From Cladophialophora immunda (taxonomy: Eukaryota; Ascomycota; Eurotiomycetes; Chaetothyriales; Herpotrichiellaceae), in assembly GCF_000835495.1 (NCBI RefSeq), contig NW_015622544.1, positions 5,918,855 to 5,982,854 of the forward strand: DNA of 64,000 nucleotides, given 5' to 3'. Position numbers and translations under genes: made by a program. Each line of letters opens with the position of its first letter. Within the stretch, counting starts at the first letter, position 1. Below the pieces are notes generated by a model, which was given only the letters and a program-made list of their open reading frames with translations, made no database searches and was not told where the DNA came from. Positions 1-10,980 of this stretch are shown here, piece by piece.

Positions 1-235
1 ACACCAGCAGATTGGGTTTGCATCGCTTGCACGCCCGGTATCCGGCCTCCTCCGCAAGCGGGCCGCTGTCGTAGAAGACGATGTTCGCCCGACGCGCCAA
101 ACGAGCTTTGCAATCGGGGCGGCAGTAGATGCCCGTCGTCTTGACGGCGTACACGAACTCTCCCACTGCGTCAGGGTTGCGAGAAACGACCGCGGACCAC
201 CGAGCCTTGGTGTTGGAGAAAGCCGGCGCCGACAT
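1..235 (-). CDS. Ada-type methylphosphotriester-DNA repair protein, N-terminal part (cut by window edge)
   Basis: The reading frame starts at ATG 235-233 on the minus strand and runs off the left edge after 78 codons. Visible features are a WSAVVSRNPDAVGEFVYAV opening, TTGIYCRPDCKAR and then GYRACKRCKP. These place four cysteines at residues 38, 42, 69 and 72, the same spacing as the zinc-binding, phosphotriester-accepting domain of E. coli Ada. In that family one of these cysteines takes the methyl group from the DNA backbone, turning the protein into a transcriptional activator. An AraC-type helix-turn-helix and perhaps a methyltransferase domain would be expected beyond the edge; neither can be seen. 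The gene faces away from the flavin reductase gene at 1117. The family is well supported; the full architecture is unknown. Confidence 0.85.
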   Translation of the reverse strand, partial: MSAPAFSNTKARWSAVVSRNPDAVGEFVYAVKTTGIYCRPDCKARLARRANIVFYDSGPLAEEAGYRACKRCKPNLLV

Positions 236-1116
236 TTTCAACGGTCTGTCAGCTTTTGAATCGCGGCTTGACGGGCGCTGGCATTGTAAGACTCGAGGAA
301 ATCGACGGGTTTTGACGTTCACTCGTGTGGCGATCATCTTGATGGACTTGTGCTTGTCCATCTCCGTCATTGCTACACATTCCGTCAGCCGCATCGGTCT
401 GTTATGCTGATAAACGGTGTGATATTGATAGCACTCCTGAAGGCGGGAGCCCCAGTGTGGTTTCTATCGTCTAGATCAAAAGGTGGTCTTGCTTTGATTG
501 GTAACAACTAGAGCAACGCGCCCCCATGGAAACGAAGCGTACGGCGGAGTTGCTCCGGCCCATTCCCTTCCTGTTCGAACTGCGAACACTGAGAATTGCG
601 GCGTAAGAATGATACAGCTCGATGAACGAAGAATCTCAGTTTGAGGAGCAGGAAAGGCAGATATCGCCCTCGCAGGTGGATTGGGGATTCATTCAGCTGC
701 TTCTGTTGCTGTGGGAGCAAATAAGGTTCACGTATCGTATGCCTGATATCTCCTCATTGCTGTAGAAGTGGCCAATCGTGGACTTCCTTGGTATACCTTT
801 CGCGGTTAAGCTGGCCGCCTTGGTGCAACAGGTACCCAGGTACGCTATTACGCTTCATGCAGACACTGAAAACTATGCTTTCGATGATGCCGATGTCCCC
901 GCTCATGGACAAGAAGTTGTATACGCGCGGTGGCAATGAGTCACGTAGGTCGACCCGGGTTGCTGTTCATCCAAGCCTCAACCCAGGGTATAAAGCCGAG
1001 AGCTGCGGTCGAAGATGAGAAGTCATTCTGCAGTCAACGATATCGACTTCTTTGGACTAGACTTCATCTTCTTCAAACTGCGAAGCCCTTTTACCTCCTC
1101 GACCATCACATTCGAC
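236..1116. other. Divergent intergenic region between the Ada-type gene and the flavin reductase gene
   Basis: About 880 bp separate two outward-facing start codons. Short open frames here (for example on the minus strand at 508-720) resemble no known family. The right end holds a good TATA box for the plus-strand gene. No repeat or RNA gene was seen. Confidence 0.5.
989..995 (+). promoter_or_regulatory. TATA box of the flavin reductase-like gene
   Basis: TATAAAG lies 128 bp upstream of ATG 1117, which would put transcription initiation near 1020 and leave a leader of roughly 95 nt. This supports the start at 1117 over the in-frame upstream ATG at 1015. Confidence 0.5.
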
Positions 1117-1842
1117 ATGGCTCACAACGAGATCTCACCAGCTATTCTGTACTGGGGTACGCCAGTAGTGTTGATCAGCACGGCGAACCCTGACGGAAGT
1201 ACCAACATAGGCCCCATGTCATCAGCTTGGTGGCTCGGGCACGGTTGCATGCTTGGACTCGACGCTTCTTCCCAAACCACGCAGAACATGCTTCGCACAA
1301 AGCAGTGTGTGTTGAATCTTGCTTCAGACAACATGACAGCAAATGTCAATGCATTAGCTCGAACCACGGGCACCGATCCAGTCCCAGGCCCGAAACAGGA
1401 CAGGGGCTATGAGTTTGTCAAGGACAAGTTCGGATGCGCTGGGCTGACTGCCCTGCCTTCGAAGAAAGTGGCACCTCCTGGAATCAAGGAATGTCCCGTT
1501 GTCATGGAGGCAGAAGTGGTGGCGGTACATGAAATGTATGAAGGAAGGACCGTGCAAGGTTTAGTGCTGGCGGTCGAGGTCAGAATCCTGCGAGTCAGCA
1601 TCCACGAAGAACTCAGGCTCAATGGCTTTCGCAATCGTGTCGACGCAGACAAATGGAAGCCGATGATTATGATGTTCTGCGATCTGTACGGGTTGAAGGA
1701 CGGAAAGCTAAAGCACTCAAGGCTGGCAGAAGTCGAGGAGGAGATGTACAGAGGTTTGACCGAAACGACTGGGGAGATCGATGATGCGGTGGACAACGAC
1801 TTTGCAGAGCACGTCATCGGCCTGACTGCTTCACACCAATAG
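1117..1842 (+). CDS. Flavin reductase-like domain protein (FMN-binding split barrel)
   Basis: A single-exon gene of 241 residues. The start MAHNEISPAILYWGTPVVLI has a purine at -3 (GACATGG) and a TATA box 128 bp upstream; an in-frame ATG at 1015 lies too close to the TATA box. The N-terminal half carries the pattern of the flavin reductase-like domain: an NPDGSTNIGPMSSAWWLG segment, then residues spanning GLDASSQTTQNMLR and CVLNLAS, which in the family shape the flavin site. The rest (GYEFVKDKFGCAGLTALPS, ECPVVMEAEV) is typical of the fungal and bacterial subfamily. Members reduce or carry FMN or serve flavin-dependent enzymes; the substrate here is unknown. No signal peptide or membrane segment is seen, so it is probably cytosolic. 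Confidence 0.85.
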   Translation: MAHNEISPAILYWGTPVVLISTANPDGSTNIGPMSSAWWLGHGCMLGLDASSQTTQNMLRTKQCVLNLASDNMTANVNALARTTGTDPVPGPKQDRGYEFVKDKFGCAGLTALPSKKVAPPGIKECPVVMEAEVVAVHEMYEGRTVQGLVLAVEVRILRVSIHEELRLNGFRNRVDADKWKPMIMMFCDLYGLKDGKLKHSRLAEVEEEMYRGLTETTGEIDDAVDNDFAEHVIGLTASHQ

Positions 1843-2029
1843 AACATCGACTGATATAAGCGCAATGCCGAATTCATAGATTCTTTGCTCAATAGAGAGC
1901 GAAGACCAATGCCAGCTCTCGTTTATCAATGTTGTTGAAGAACAAGTGGTACAATCCAGCCTGTTGGAGCATCGTCTTTTCGTCCTAGCGGCGGCATCAA
2001 AATATCACCGAGCTAACGAAGGACCGTAT

Positions 2030-2298
2030 TTAGTCAAAGACTTGTAGTGCGTTGGCAGCGAGGTTGACGCCGTGACCACAGCCGGGAAGGGTAAATGTGG
2101 CTGAGTCATTCCTAGCGTTGGGAGGCAATGATTGAAGTGATGCAGAGGGGATGTCAGGGGGATACTGGCAGGCACCATCACAGAAAAGATATCGTTCTCT
2201 CCATCCACCAAGAGTACGGGGCCGGTAAACTTTGATAACGCTCTGGCTTTAGCACCGGAGGATCCAAGAACGCTGATCAAAAGGAGGACGTCCATCAT
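2030..2298 (-). pseudogene. Alpha/beta-hydrolase C-terminal remnant with one frameshift
   Basis: On the minus strand one frame reads ALSKFTGPVLLVDGENDI and the next reads FCDGACQYPP...TFTLPGCGHGVNLAANAL up to TAA at 2032-2030. Joined, they resemble the acid and histidine region of a fungal alpha/beta hydrolase family (GPVLxVxGxND, FCxGxC, GHGxN). The break falls in a four-T run (2184-2187 on the plus strand, as A) where one base appears to be missing. No N-terminal half with the nucleophile serine was found upstream, so this is a remnant. A sequencing error could explain the frameshift but not the missing front half. Confidence 0.6.
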
Positions 2299-5186
2299 GG
2301 GAAGTCATCAGTGACAAAGGCCGGGGACTTTGCTGTACTGAGGGTTTGACACCTGAAGTGGCTGCGTTATCTGCCATGATGCTAGCTGGCACAGTGATTT
2401 TATATTGAATTTCCGAGTCTCTCGAGTGAAGGATTTCCTCTTCAGTGATTGTTCCGCCAAAGAGGTGTTACCTCCTTGATTCTGGGCTCGTCGATCTCGG
2501 CATCAATAGAATTCCACTTTACTGACCTAATGTTGGTACCACTGAGCATCCAATGGAGCGCGGTACTTGACCGGAGGCTCTCATATTCGACTTCTGTTGC
2601 GGCTCAACCCTATGCCCACCTCGCCTGCAGCGAGTATTGAGTGACGGTGCGATCTGCGAGAGATGATGGTGAATAGGGGGTCGCCCGTCAATTGATGGCA
2701 GTGGGTGTTCTGCGGGATTTCTACGGCCGGTACTTGGGCCTGAGCCATTTCTTCCGCACCAGGACGGCAAGTGATATAGAACCATCAGGGCTGCTCACGG
2801 TCCAAGTGACATCTGCTGCTGCCAATTGAACTGCGCGTTCCAAGGCCGCTCTTTCTTGCAGCCGAAACAACCTCGCGGACTGGAGATGCTCTCGTCGTCT
2901 GTCTCGGGGGATTGCACTGGCGGTTAAATCGATTCGTCAGGCTTGCGATCATGCCTTGAAGCAACGAAATGCTAAGCCGGGTGTTAGGAATATTGAATCG
3001 CCCTTTGTTTCCTGCCCATGAGGGAATAGAGGGGCCCTGTTTCTGACAGTCTCACAACCACCCTGAGGCTTTCCAGCCGAGAGCCGCCTGACCTACAATC
3101 CTGAGTTGCACCTTGTTTGAAATAGGCCGTAATACTGGCCGGGAGCTCTCGACGTGGCCTGACAAGCAGGGCGCTCTGCCCGAGGGCTTGGTAGTGCAAG
3201 GAATTCCTAGGTCGTGGCAGCCTACCCTGTGGGCGCAAGAGAGCCAGAGCAAGGTAGGGCGGGGTGACCTCCAGTCTAGGGCTGTGCAGGAACTTGCCGG
3301 CCCGAAAGAGAGGTCAACAGCCTGGATACGAATCTTGTCATGTGCGGTCGTAATGAGCCAGAGTTGCTTTCAAACAAATTCTACGGTGCTTGGGAGGAGG
3401 TGGTAGGGATGCGAGGTGGTGGCCCAGTCTGTCCTGTGCGAGCTTGTCACTAGTGCGCCAAACTTGCCCGCGAGATCGATGGCGGAGATCGAAATTTGGC
3501 GGCGATGAGCTGCGTCTGCCACATGCAAAGGCCTCAGCAAGGTCTGCATCGATCGAATTTTGTTACAGGCATCGTGTTGCGCCTGAGACAGTTGCCGTTT
3601 TACGTGCGCTTCAGGCGTTACCTGATTGCGCCTAGTGCCAGGAGGTCTTGCGACATGGCAGGACTCAGGAGAGGTCTTCCTGGCACCTAGCATTTTGTAT
3701 ATAGACGATCAGACCTGGCCTGAGGGCAGGTACAGGCAGACAGACCAATCCATGACCTATTCACGATCCTGCCAATCCAACACATCGTTTGACTTCCTCC
3801 ACTCTCAGCCTGTTTCGATCTCTCTTGGATTCCCGCCTCTTCAGAACTTGCAGGCAGATCTCAAATGACCGAATGCCATCCATCCTCTCTGGTCCGACGC
3901 AGAATCACTGAATGGTCGGTGGCCTCCCAGTGAATTTCGTCCACCCAATCAACCAACGAAGGGTATTTCAAATCTACGAGGGCAGTGTAGCCGTCCTCAC
4001 TCGACCTGGAAGAGAGTTGCTGACATGCAGCAGCAGACAAGCTTCAATCGTTCTCGTTGGCACGTCCATAACGCCTCTACTCAGCATATCGCCGCCGGAC
4101 TCCGAGTTATATCAAACCCATCTGTTCCAGGAAGGACTAGGACCAGCGAGTGGACGAATCAGACTCGGTGTTGGGGAGTAATGGACAAAAGGAGCCCTGA
4201 TGTGGCCTTCGGCTCTCGAATACCAGATGGACATCAACATTGCGTCTGACAGCTCATACGACCAACCATTTTCAATGCAACTGCCTTCGGTTTCTGACCG
4301 ATACTCCACGCCTCGCTGGATTGCAGCAAAGACAACTAATCGACGAAGAACGCTAAGCCCAATATCTCTGCACCTTCGTATTCGACCGTGACACGACATC
4401 TGATAGCCAGGCAAAAATGGAACTGCCCTACCCACAGGTTGAAGGACTCCGCGGCCAACCTGAATTGGCTCCCTTCACAATCTGCTCGGTCCATGTTCGA
4501 GACCCTCCGTCTTTTAGAGCATCCGAAAGCAAGTGGTGGAAGAAGCCATCACCCTTGCTTGATTGGCTAAGAGTTTCGCGACGGGCAAATCATCGTCTCT
4601 TTCCGGCACCCATGTCTGAAGGCGCGCCTTTCTACTAAGAGTTTTCCACGTCATTAATGGTCGGGTTTCGAATGTTCACCGCACGGGGAACAATTGAATC
4701 TCAAATAGCACGAATATGCGCAGGATTGTTGTCACACCGGATGCTCTCTCGGTAAGCCTAACAGCTCGTTGCGCAGAGCCAGTGCGAATTTGTCCGTGAC
4801 GGAAATGTTCAGTCTTTCGAGCGCGTTAGGAGGGACAGCAATAACTCGGGGATGGATTGAGGCAGACTTTCAACGCTGACCACCCCGCTCGTAACCTTCC
4901 TGGCAAGAATATGCGGTCCACCTGACACAGACTCCCAGCAAATACGAAATGGCTCGTCCAATGGACGCTTGATCCTTCTTGAGATCTGGGCGTCTTGTCG
5001 CATTTAACGATTAGGTTTTTCCATCGCCCCGAAACAGTCTCGCTGCTGAGACGCGGGGTAGGAAGTATAATTGCTCGAGGTCATCTGGGACAACATTTCA
5101 GAACCCTCCCTGCCAGTTCTACTGGTACTTGGTTAGGTGATTTTCATGCCAGATTTTTCCCAACAGAAGATCAGGATAACAAAACA
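2299..5186. other. Long stretch with no recognisable gene, plus the promoter of the GST fusion gene
   Basis: About 2.9 kb holds only short, mutually overlapping open frames on both strands (longest about 107 codons, minus strand 3370-3693) with no recognisable family. A minus-strand frame near 2730-2950 is open for roughly 70 codons with protein-like composition but cannot be assigned. The only regulatory element I can argue for is TATAA at 5066-5070, 121 bp before ATG 5187. Confidence 0.45.
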
Positions 5187-6665
5187 ATGCTCGAAGTTTA
5201 CTGTGATCCTTGTACGGTTAATAGCCGCAAGGTGTTGGCCGGCCTTGACCTCTTGGGCACCGAATACCACTTCAACCACGTCAACTACTTCACTGGTGAA
5301 CACAAGGGTCCTGAATACCTGAAAATCAATCCCCATGGCACTGTTCCCGCTGCAGTTGACGGAGAATTGAAGATCACCGAGTCCAATGCCATCCTGCAGT
5401 ACGCCGCGGATGACTCTGGTTCGATGTACCCAAAAGACCCCAAACAGCGATGTGCCGTGAATCGCTGGCTCCTGTGGGAAGCTTCGGTGTGGTTTCCCAG
5501 CTGCTACGTCTATCTGGTGGAATATGTAGTGAAGCCGCTTCTCCAGGCCGAACCTGATCAATCGGTCATTGATGCAGAAGCGCCAAAGTGGCACAAGCAC
5601 GCCGCAATCCTAGACGAACAGTTGTCCAAATCCAAGTGGCTCGCTGGCGATAATGTCACCATTGCTGACATCGCGGTTGCTGCGCCTATGCACCTGCATG
5701 TCGCCCAACACCTTCCACTCGACAAGTATCCCCATCTTACCCGTTGGCTGACGGAGCAAGTCGAGAAGCTCCCTGCTTGGCAAAATACCCAAGCCGCTGT
5801 CGACAAAGCCTTGTTGCCAGGTAAGCCTGCCACCACCAATGGCACGGCTGGAGTTGTCCGCGCTAATTTCAACTACACGAAGGACGTTGAGAAGAGGACG
5901 GAGCTCTATTTCTACGAGTGCGAGGCTGCAAAAGACATTCACCAGCCTGGGGATGATCCACACGATATGACCGTTACCGATGGGTGGTCCAGAGCCGACT
6001 CTTTCTCCGTCGACAAGGAAGGGTTTTCGCTTGGTCAACTGAAGACCGGGTTTGACAAGTGGGAAGACGAGGATTCTGTTCGCGAGCAGTTCTACCCCGA
6101 GATAGTGGAATTCTTGAAGAAAACCACCGGCGCCATGCGCGTGCTCGTCTTTGACCATACCATCCGCACCAAGCGGAACGAAGCCAAGAAGCTCACCCAA
6201 GAGACCAATACTTCGCAGCGTGCTCCGGTCATGCTGGTCCATTGTGATTACACTGCAGAGTCCGGTCCTGCTCGTGTCCGCCAACTGTTGAAAGATGAGG
6301 CTGAGGACCTCCTTTCTCGGCGCGTGGCATTCTTCAACGTGTGGAAGCCGCTTCACCATACGGTCGAGGAGCGGCCGTTGGCCATGTGCGACGTCTCTTC
6401 GGCTCCCATGGACGACTTCTTCAAACTGTATCTCCAGTATCGTGATCGCGTCGGCGAGAACTATGTCATGCGATATTCCCCGAAGCATAAGTGGTGGTAC
6501 TTCCCCAAGATGACGCCCGAACAGGTGATTACTCTGAAGACATACGATTCCGAGACAGATGGGCGAGCTCGTTTTGTCGGACACAGCGCGTTTGAGGATC
6601 CAAACTCTCCGCCTGATGCACCGATCCGCGAGAGTGTCGAGATCCGCACAATTGCCTTCTTCTGA
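5187..6665 (+). CDS. Fusion of glutathione S-transferase with a CmcJ/AsaB-type (2OG-oxygenase-like) domain
   Basis: A single-exon gene of 492 residues. Residues 1-78 form a thioredoxin-fold GST N-domain (MLEVYCDPCTVNSRKVL, NPHGTVPAAVDGELKITESN) and about 88-205 an all-helical GST C-domain (WLAGDNVTIADIAVAAP). After a linker near 210-225, residues 226-492 match the CmcJ/NvfI/AsaB family, relatives of cephamycin 7-alpha-methoxylase and GA4 desaturase: LVFDHTIR, VHCDYTAESGPARV with a candidate metal-binding HxD at H352/D354, NVWKPL, CDVSSAPMDD, WWYFPKMTPEQV, GHSAFEDP and ESVEIRTI. The start at 5187 (AACAATG) fits the TATAA at 5066; an in-frame ATG at 4995 lies upstream of it. Its arginine-rich extension could mimic a mitochondrial presequence. 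Both domains look complete, with no stop or splice site between them. The substrate is unknown; glutathione-dependent detoxification coupled to oxidation is an inference. Confidence 0.88.
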   Translation: MLEVYCDPCTVNSRKVLAGLDLLGTEYHFNHVNYFTGEHKGPEYLKINPHGTVPAAVDGELKITESNAILQYAADDSGSMYPKDPKQRCAVNRWLLWEASVWFPSCYVYLVEYVVKPLLQAEPDQSVIDAEAPKWHKHAAILDEQLSKSKWLAGDNVTIADIAVAAPMHLHVAQHLPLDKYPHLTRWLTEQVEKLPAWQNTQAAVDKALLPGKPATTNGTAGVVRANFNYTKDVEKRTELYFYECEAAKDIHQPGDDPHDMTVTDGWSRADSFSVDKEGFSLGQLKTGFDKWEDEDSVREQFYPEIVEFLKKTTGAMRVLVFDHTIRTKRNEAKKLTQETNTSQRAPVMLVHCDYTAESGPARVRQLLKDEAEDLLSRRVAFFNVWKPLHHTVEERPLAMCDVSSAPMDDFFKLYLQYRDRVGENYVMRYSPKHKWWYFPKMTPEQVITLKTYDSETDGRARFVGHSAFEDPNSPPDAPIRESVEIRTIAFF

Positions 6666-7176
6666 TGGATCAAGGACGCTGCCGGGACTCACAGTCGGAG
6701 AGCGGTAGAGGGCCACTCGCAGCTAGTTCCATCGTCTGCGCGAACCCGGGCATGCCTTCGTTTGCTGTAGCCGGTCGATAAACAATCCTTTCATCTCTCG
6801 CGTATGCCCTCGTCCAGAGAGTCTTCCATACTGATCATGTCCCTACGCTCATTATCCCGCGGTGGGGTTAGTCCCACATTGCAAAATCTCAAAGCCGGGA
6901 CATGATCGAGCTCGCATAAGCAAGTAATGAATACATCGTCCCCGGTTACCGATCTGGCCACTTCCATCTCCACTTCTCCACATCATGGGGTAATTGAGGA
7001 CGACGGGTGCCATGGTCAACGGGCGTGGGCATTATCGCAGTGTCGCCTCCCCACATTGGCAAAGAGCCAGTAAGTATATATACTCTTTGATGCTGCTGCT
7101 CTAGGCTGAGACTTAACATCTCCCTGATCGTCTTGGGCTGAGCACGACGTTTCGCGACCACGACACGGGTGCCGTC
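6666..7176. other. Intergenic region, promoter side of the VAO-type gene
   Basis: About 510 bp between two plus-strand genes. The run AGTATATATACTC at 7072-7084 could act as a TATA element about 100 bp before ATG 7177. Nothing coding was recognised. Confidence 0.45.
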
Positions 7177-9319
<2,143 letters not shown>

Positions 9320-9509
9320 TAGCGGGAGCAAGCCACGATCCCTTTGCAAGCCGTAGGGAGTCATCTTCTCGCTGTGAAGGCGACTCTGTGGTCGACAAGT
9401 GGCGGATGGTGGAATCTCCGGGATATGTAGAAGCAGACTTTGACGACCACAGCGAGTGTCAGGATGCGTGTTCTTTAGAAGGTCGAGGCCTTTGTTGACC
9501 GAAACAAGA

Positions 9510-10265
9510 TCAGACACCGTATTCATCCGCGAGCTCGATCCATGCATCGACTATCTTGTCGACATCGCTTTTCTTGATAGGAATGCGGTGAGGCCCATCC
9601 CACTCGATGAGCGTCGTGGTCCCGGGCGCACAGTAGTTTTCCACCAGCTTCCTGTGGAGGTGGAGGCCTTCGTCCTTGAGCCCGTGCACGTGCAGCGTCG
9701 GGATCTTCAACTTCATGTCCGGACGCTCGAGGATGCTCTCGACATCGGCCGCGTCGGCGAGGCCGCCTGCGGACTGCATCCACGGCAGTTCTTCCGCCTC
9801 GTCGCTCAGACTGACCAGCGGAGCCCGGCCGGCGAGGATGATGGCGAACTTCCAGGGCCCCGTCTTCTCCTTGAGCTGCTGCTCGTATAGCATGCTCGCC
9901 GCGAGTTTGGCCCCTTGGCTGAAGCCCAACGTCCCTACCCACTCCCCCGTGCCTTCGTCGCTCTCCATGCACCGCTCAACGGTGTACTCCAGCTCGTATT
10001 GGCAGGCCGCCGGGTCGATCTCCGGGTGAGAGTCGAGCCAACGGAACCACCTTCGAAACGGGCCCCAATCCGAGTACACGGGGTGTACGCCGACCCCTTC
10101 GTCGCAGAAGAAGGGCGCGTCCACGAAGACAAACCGATACCGATTCTTGAGCTTTTCGTGCCCGAGGAACGCGCGAAATTGGGCCTTGAAGATTGTCGCG
10201 TTCACACCACCACCGTGGATGCACAGAATGCGTGGTAGGTGCAAGGTGGGATCCGAAGTAGCCAT
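9510..10265 (-). CDS. FSH1-family serine hydrolase
   Basis: A single-exon gene of 251 residues. It opens MATSDPTLHLPRILCIHGGG, the usual family start, so I prefer ATG 10265 over the in-frame ATG at 10319. The catalytic triad is visible: S116 in GTLGFSQGAK, D198 in HVHGLKDEG and H226 in EWDGPHRIP. FSH1-like hydrolases are small cytosolic esterases; some act as releasing thioesterases or trans-acting hydrolases in fungal polyketide pathways, but no polyketide synthase is present here. It is convergent with the VAO-type gene, 190 bp away. An AT-rich TATTTATA element (complement near 10443-10450) and another at about 10350 lie upstream. Family assignment is secure; substrate unknown. Confidence 0.9.
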   Translation of the reverse strand: MATSDPTLHLPRILCIHGGGVNATIFKAQFRAFLGHEKLKNRYRFVFVDAPFFCDEGVGVHPVYSDWGPFRRWFRWLDSHPEIDPAACQYELEYTVERCMESDEGTGEWVGTLGFSQGAKLAASMLYEQQLKEKTGPWKFAIILAGRAPLVSLSDEAEELPWMQSAGGLADAADVESILERPDMKLKIPTLHVHGLKDEGLHLHRKLVENYCAPGTTTLIEWDGPHRIPIKKSDVDKIVDAWIELADEYGV

Positions 10266-10980
10266 GTGCGCGATGGTCTGCAGTGTCACTTTGCTGAAAT
10301 TGCCTGTGGGATTGTTCAAGATCGCTGTCCGAGCGATTGCTGCGAGCCGCGCGAATATATTAGGCCCAAACGCTGGGGATTAAGGCCAGCAGGAATAATG
10401 TTCGCTGACCGCGTTGCGGGCAGAACGAGCGGTGTCTGCATGCTCTATAAATAGCTTTCATCCACCGAGGCTGCGCCGAGTCATGGTCAAAAGGCTTCAG
10501 GGCTCTGACTCCATATGACATCTCTCATAGTGCATGATCGTATAGGCAAGGCTGGGGCAAATATAAGGGCCGTTCCGAATATCCTACTGAGCTGCAATTC
10601 CGCGCCAAAAACCACTCCTGTCGTCATATCCAATGAAACTCTCCTTCCCAGCACGAACGTAAGGGTGTCCATGCTATGTCCACTCGGTCTCCGAACGCGT
10701 GCATTACTGAACATGTAAGAGGCACCTCGCCTACCTGCCATGAGAGCGTCACCAGTTCGCCACTATAACCCTGTGTTTCCGGTTGACAAAGTGCTATTCT
10801 CTTCCGTCAGGCATCGATCTCGAGGCAGAGGTTCAAAAGGCCAAGGATATCCAGAGAATGGCCAATGTCTACGATTTGGAAGGCAAAAAGACTGTGAGAG
10901 TGTGGAAGAGACGTGTCTGTGAACATGCGCAGGTATTTAGATCCTACCGTCATAACCTCGTTATACCAAATCATCCCTCG
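10266..10980. other. Intergenic region, 5' of the FSH1-type gene and 3' of the NLR gene
   Basis: About 715 bp. It holds TA-rich promoter-like sequence near 10345-10450 for the minus-strand hydrolase. Short open frames match nothing known. Confidence 0.4.

Noticed and set aside
129..410. Plus-strand frame of 93 codons opposite the Ada-type gene
   Set aside because: Shadow of the conserved minus-strand frame; no family resemblance.
5610..6716. Minus-strand open frame of 368 codons antisense to the GST fusion gene
   Set aside because: It lies wholly opposite a gene with clear domain signatures and resembles no family; long antisense frames are common opposite GC-rich codons.
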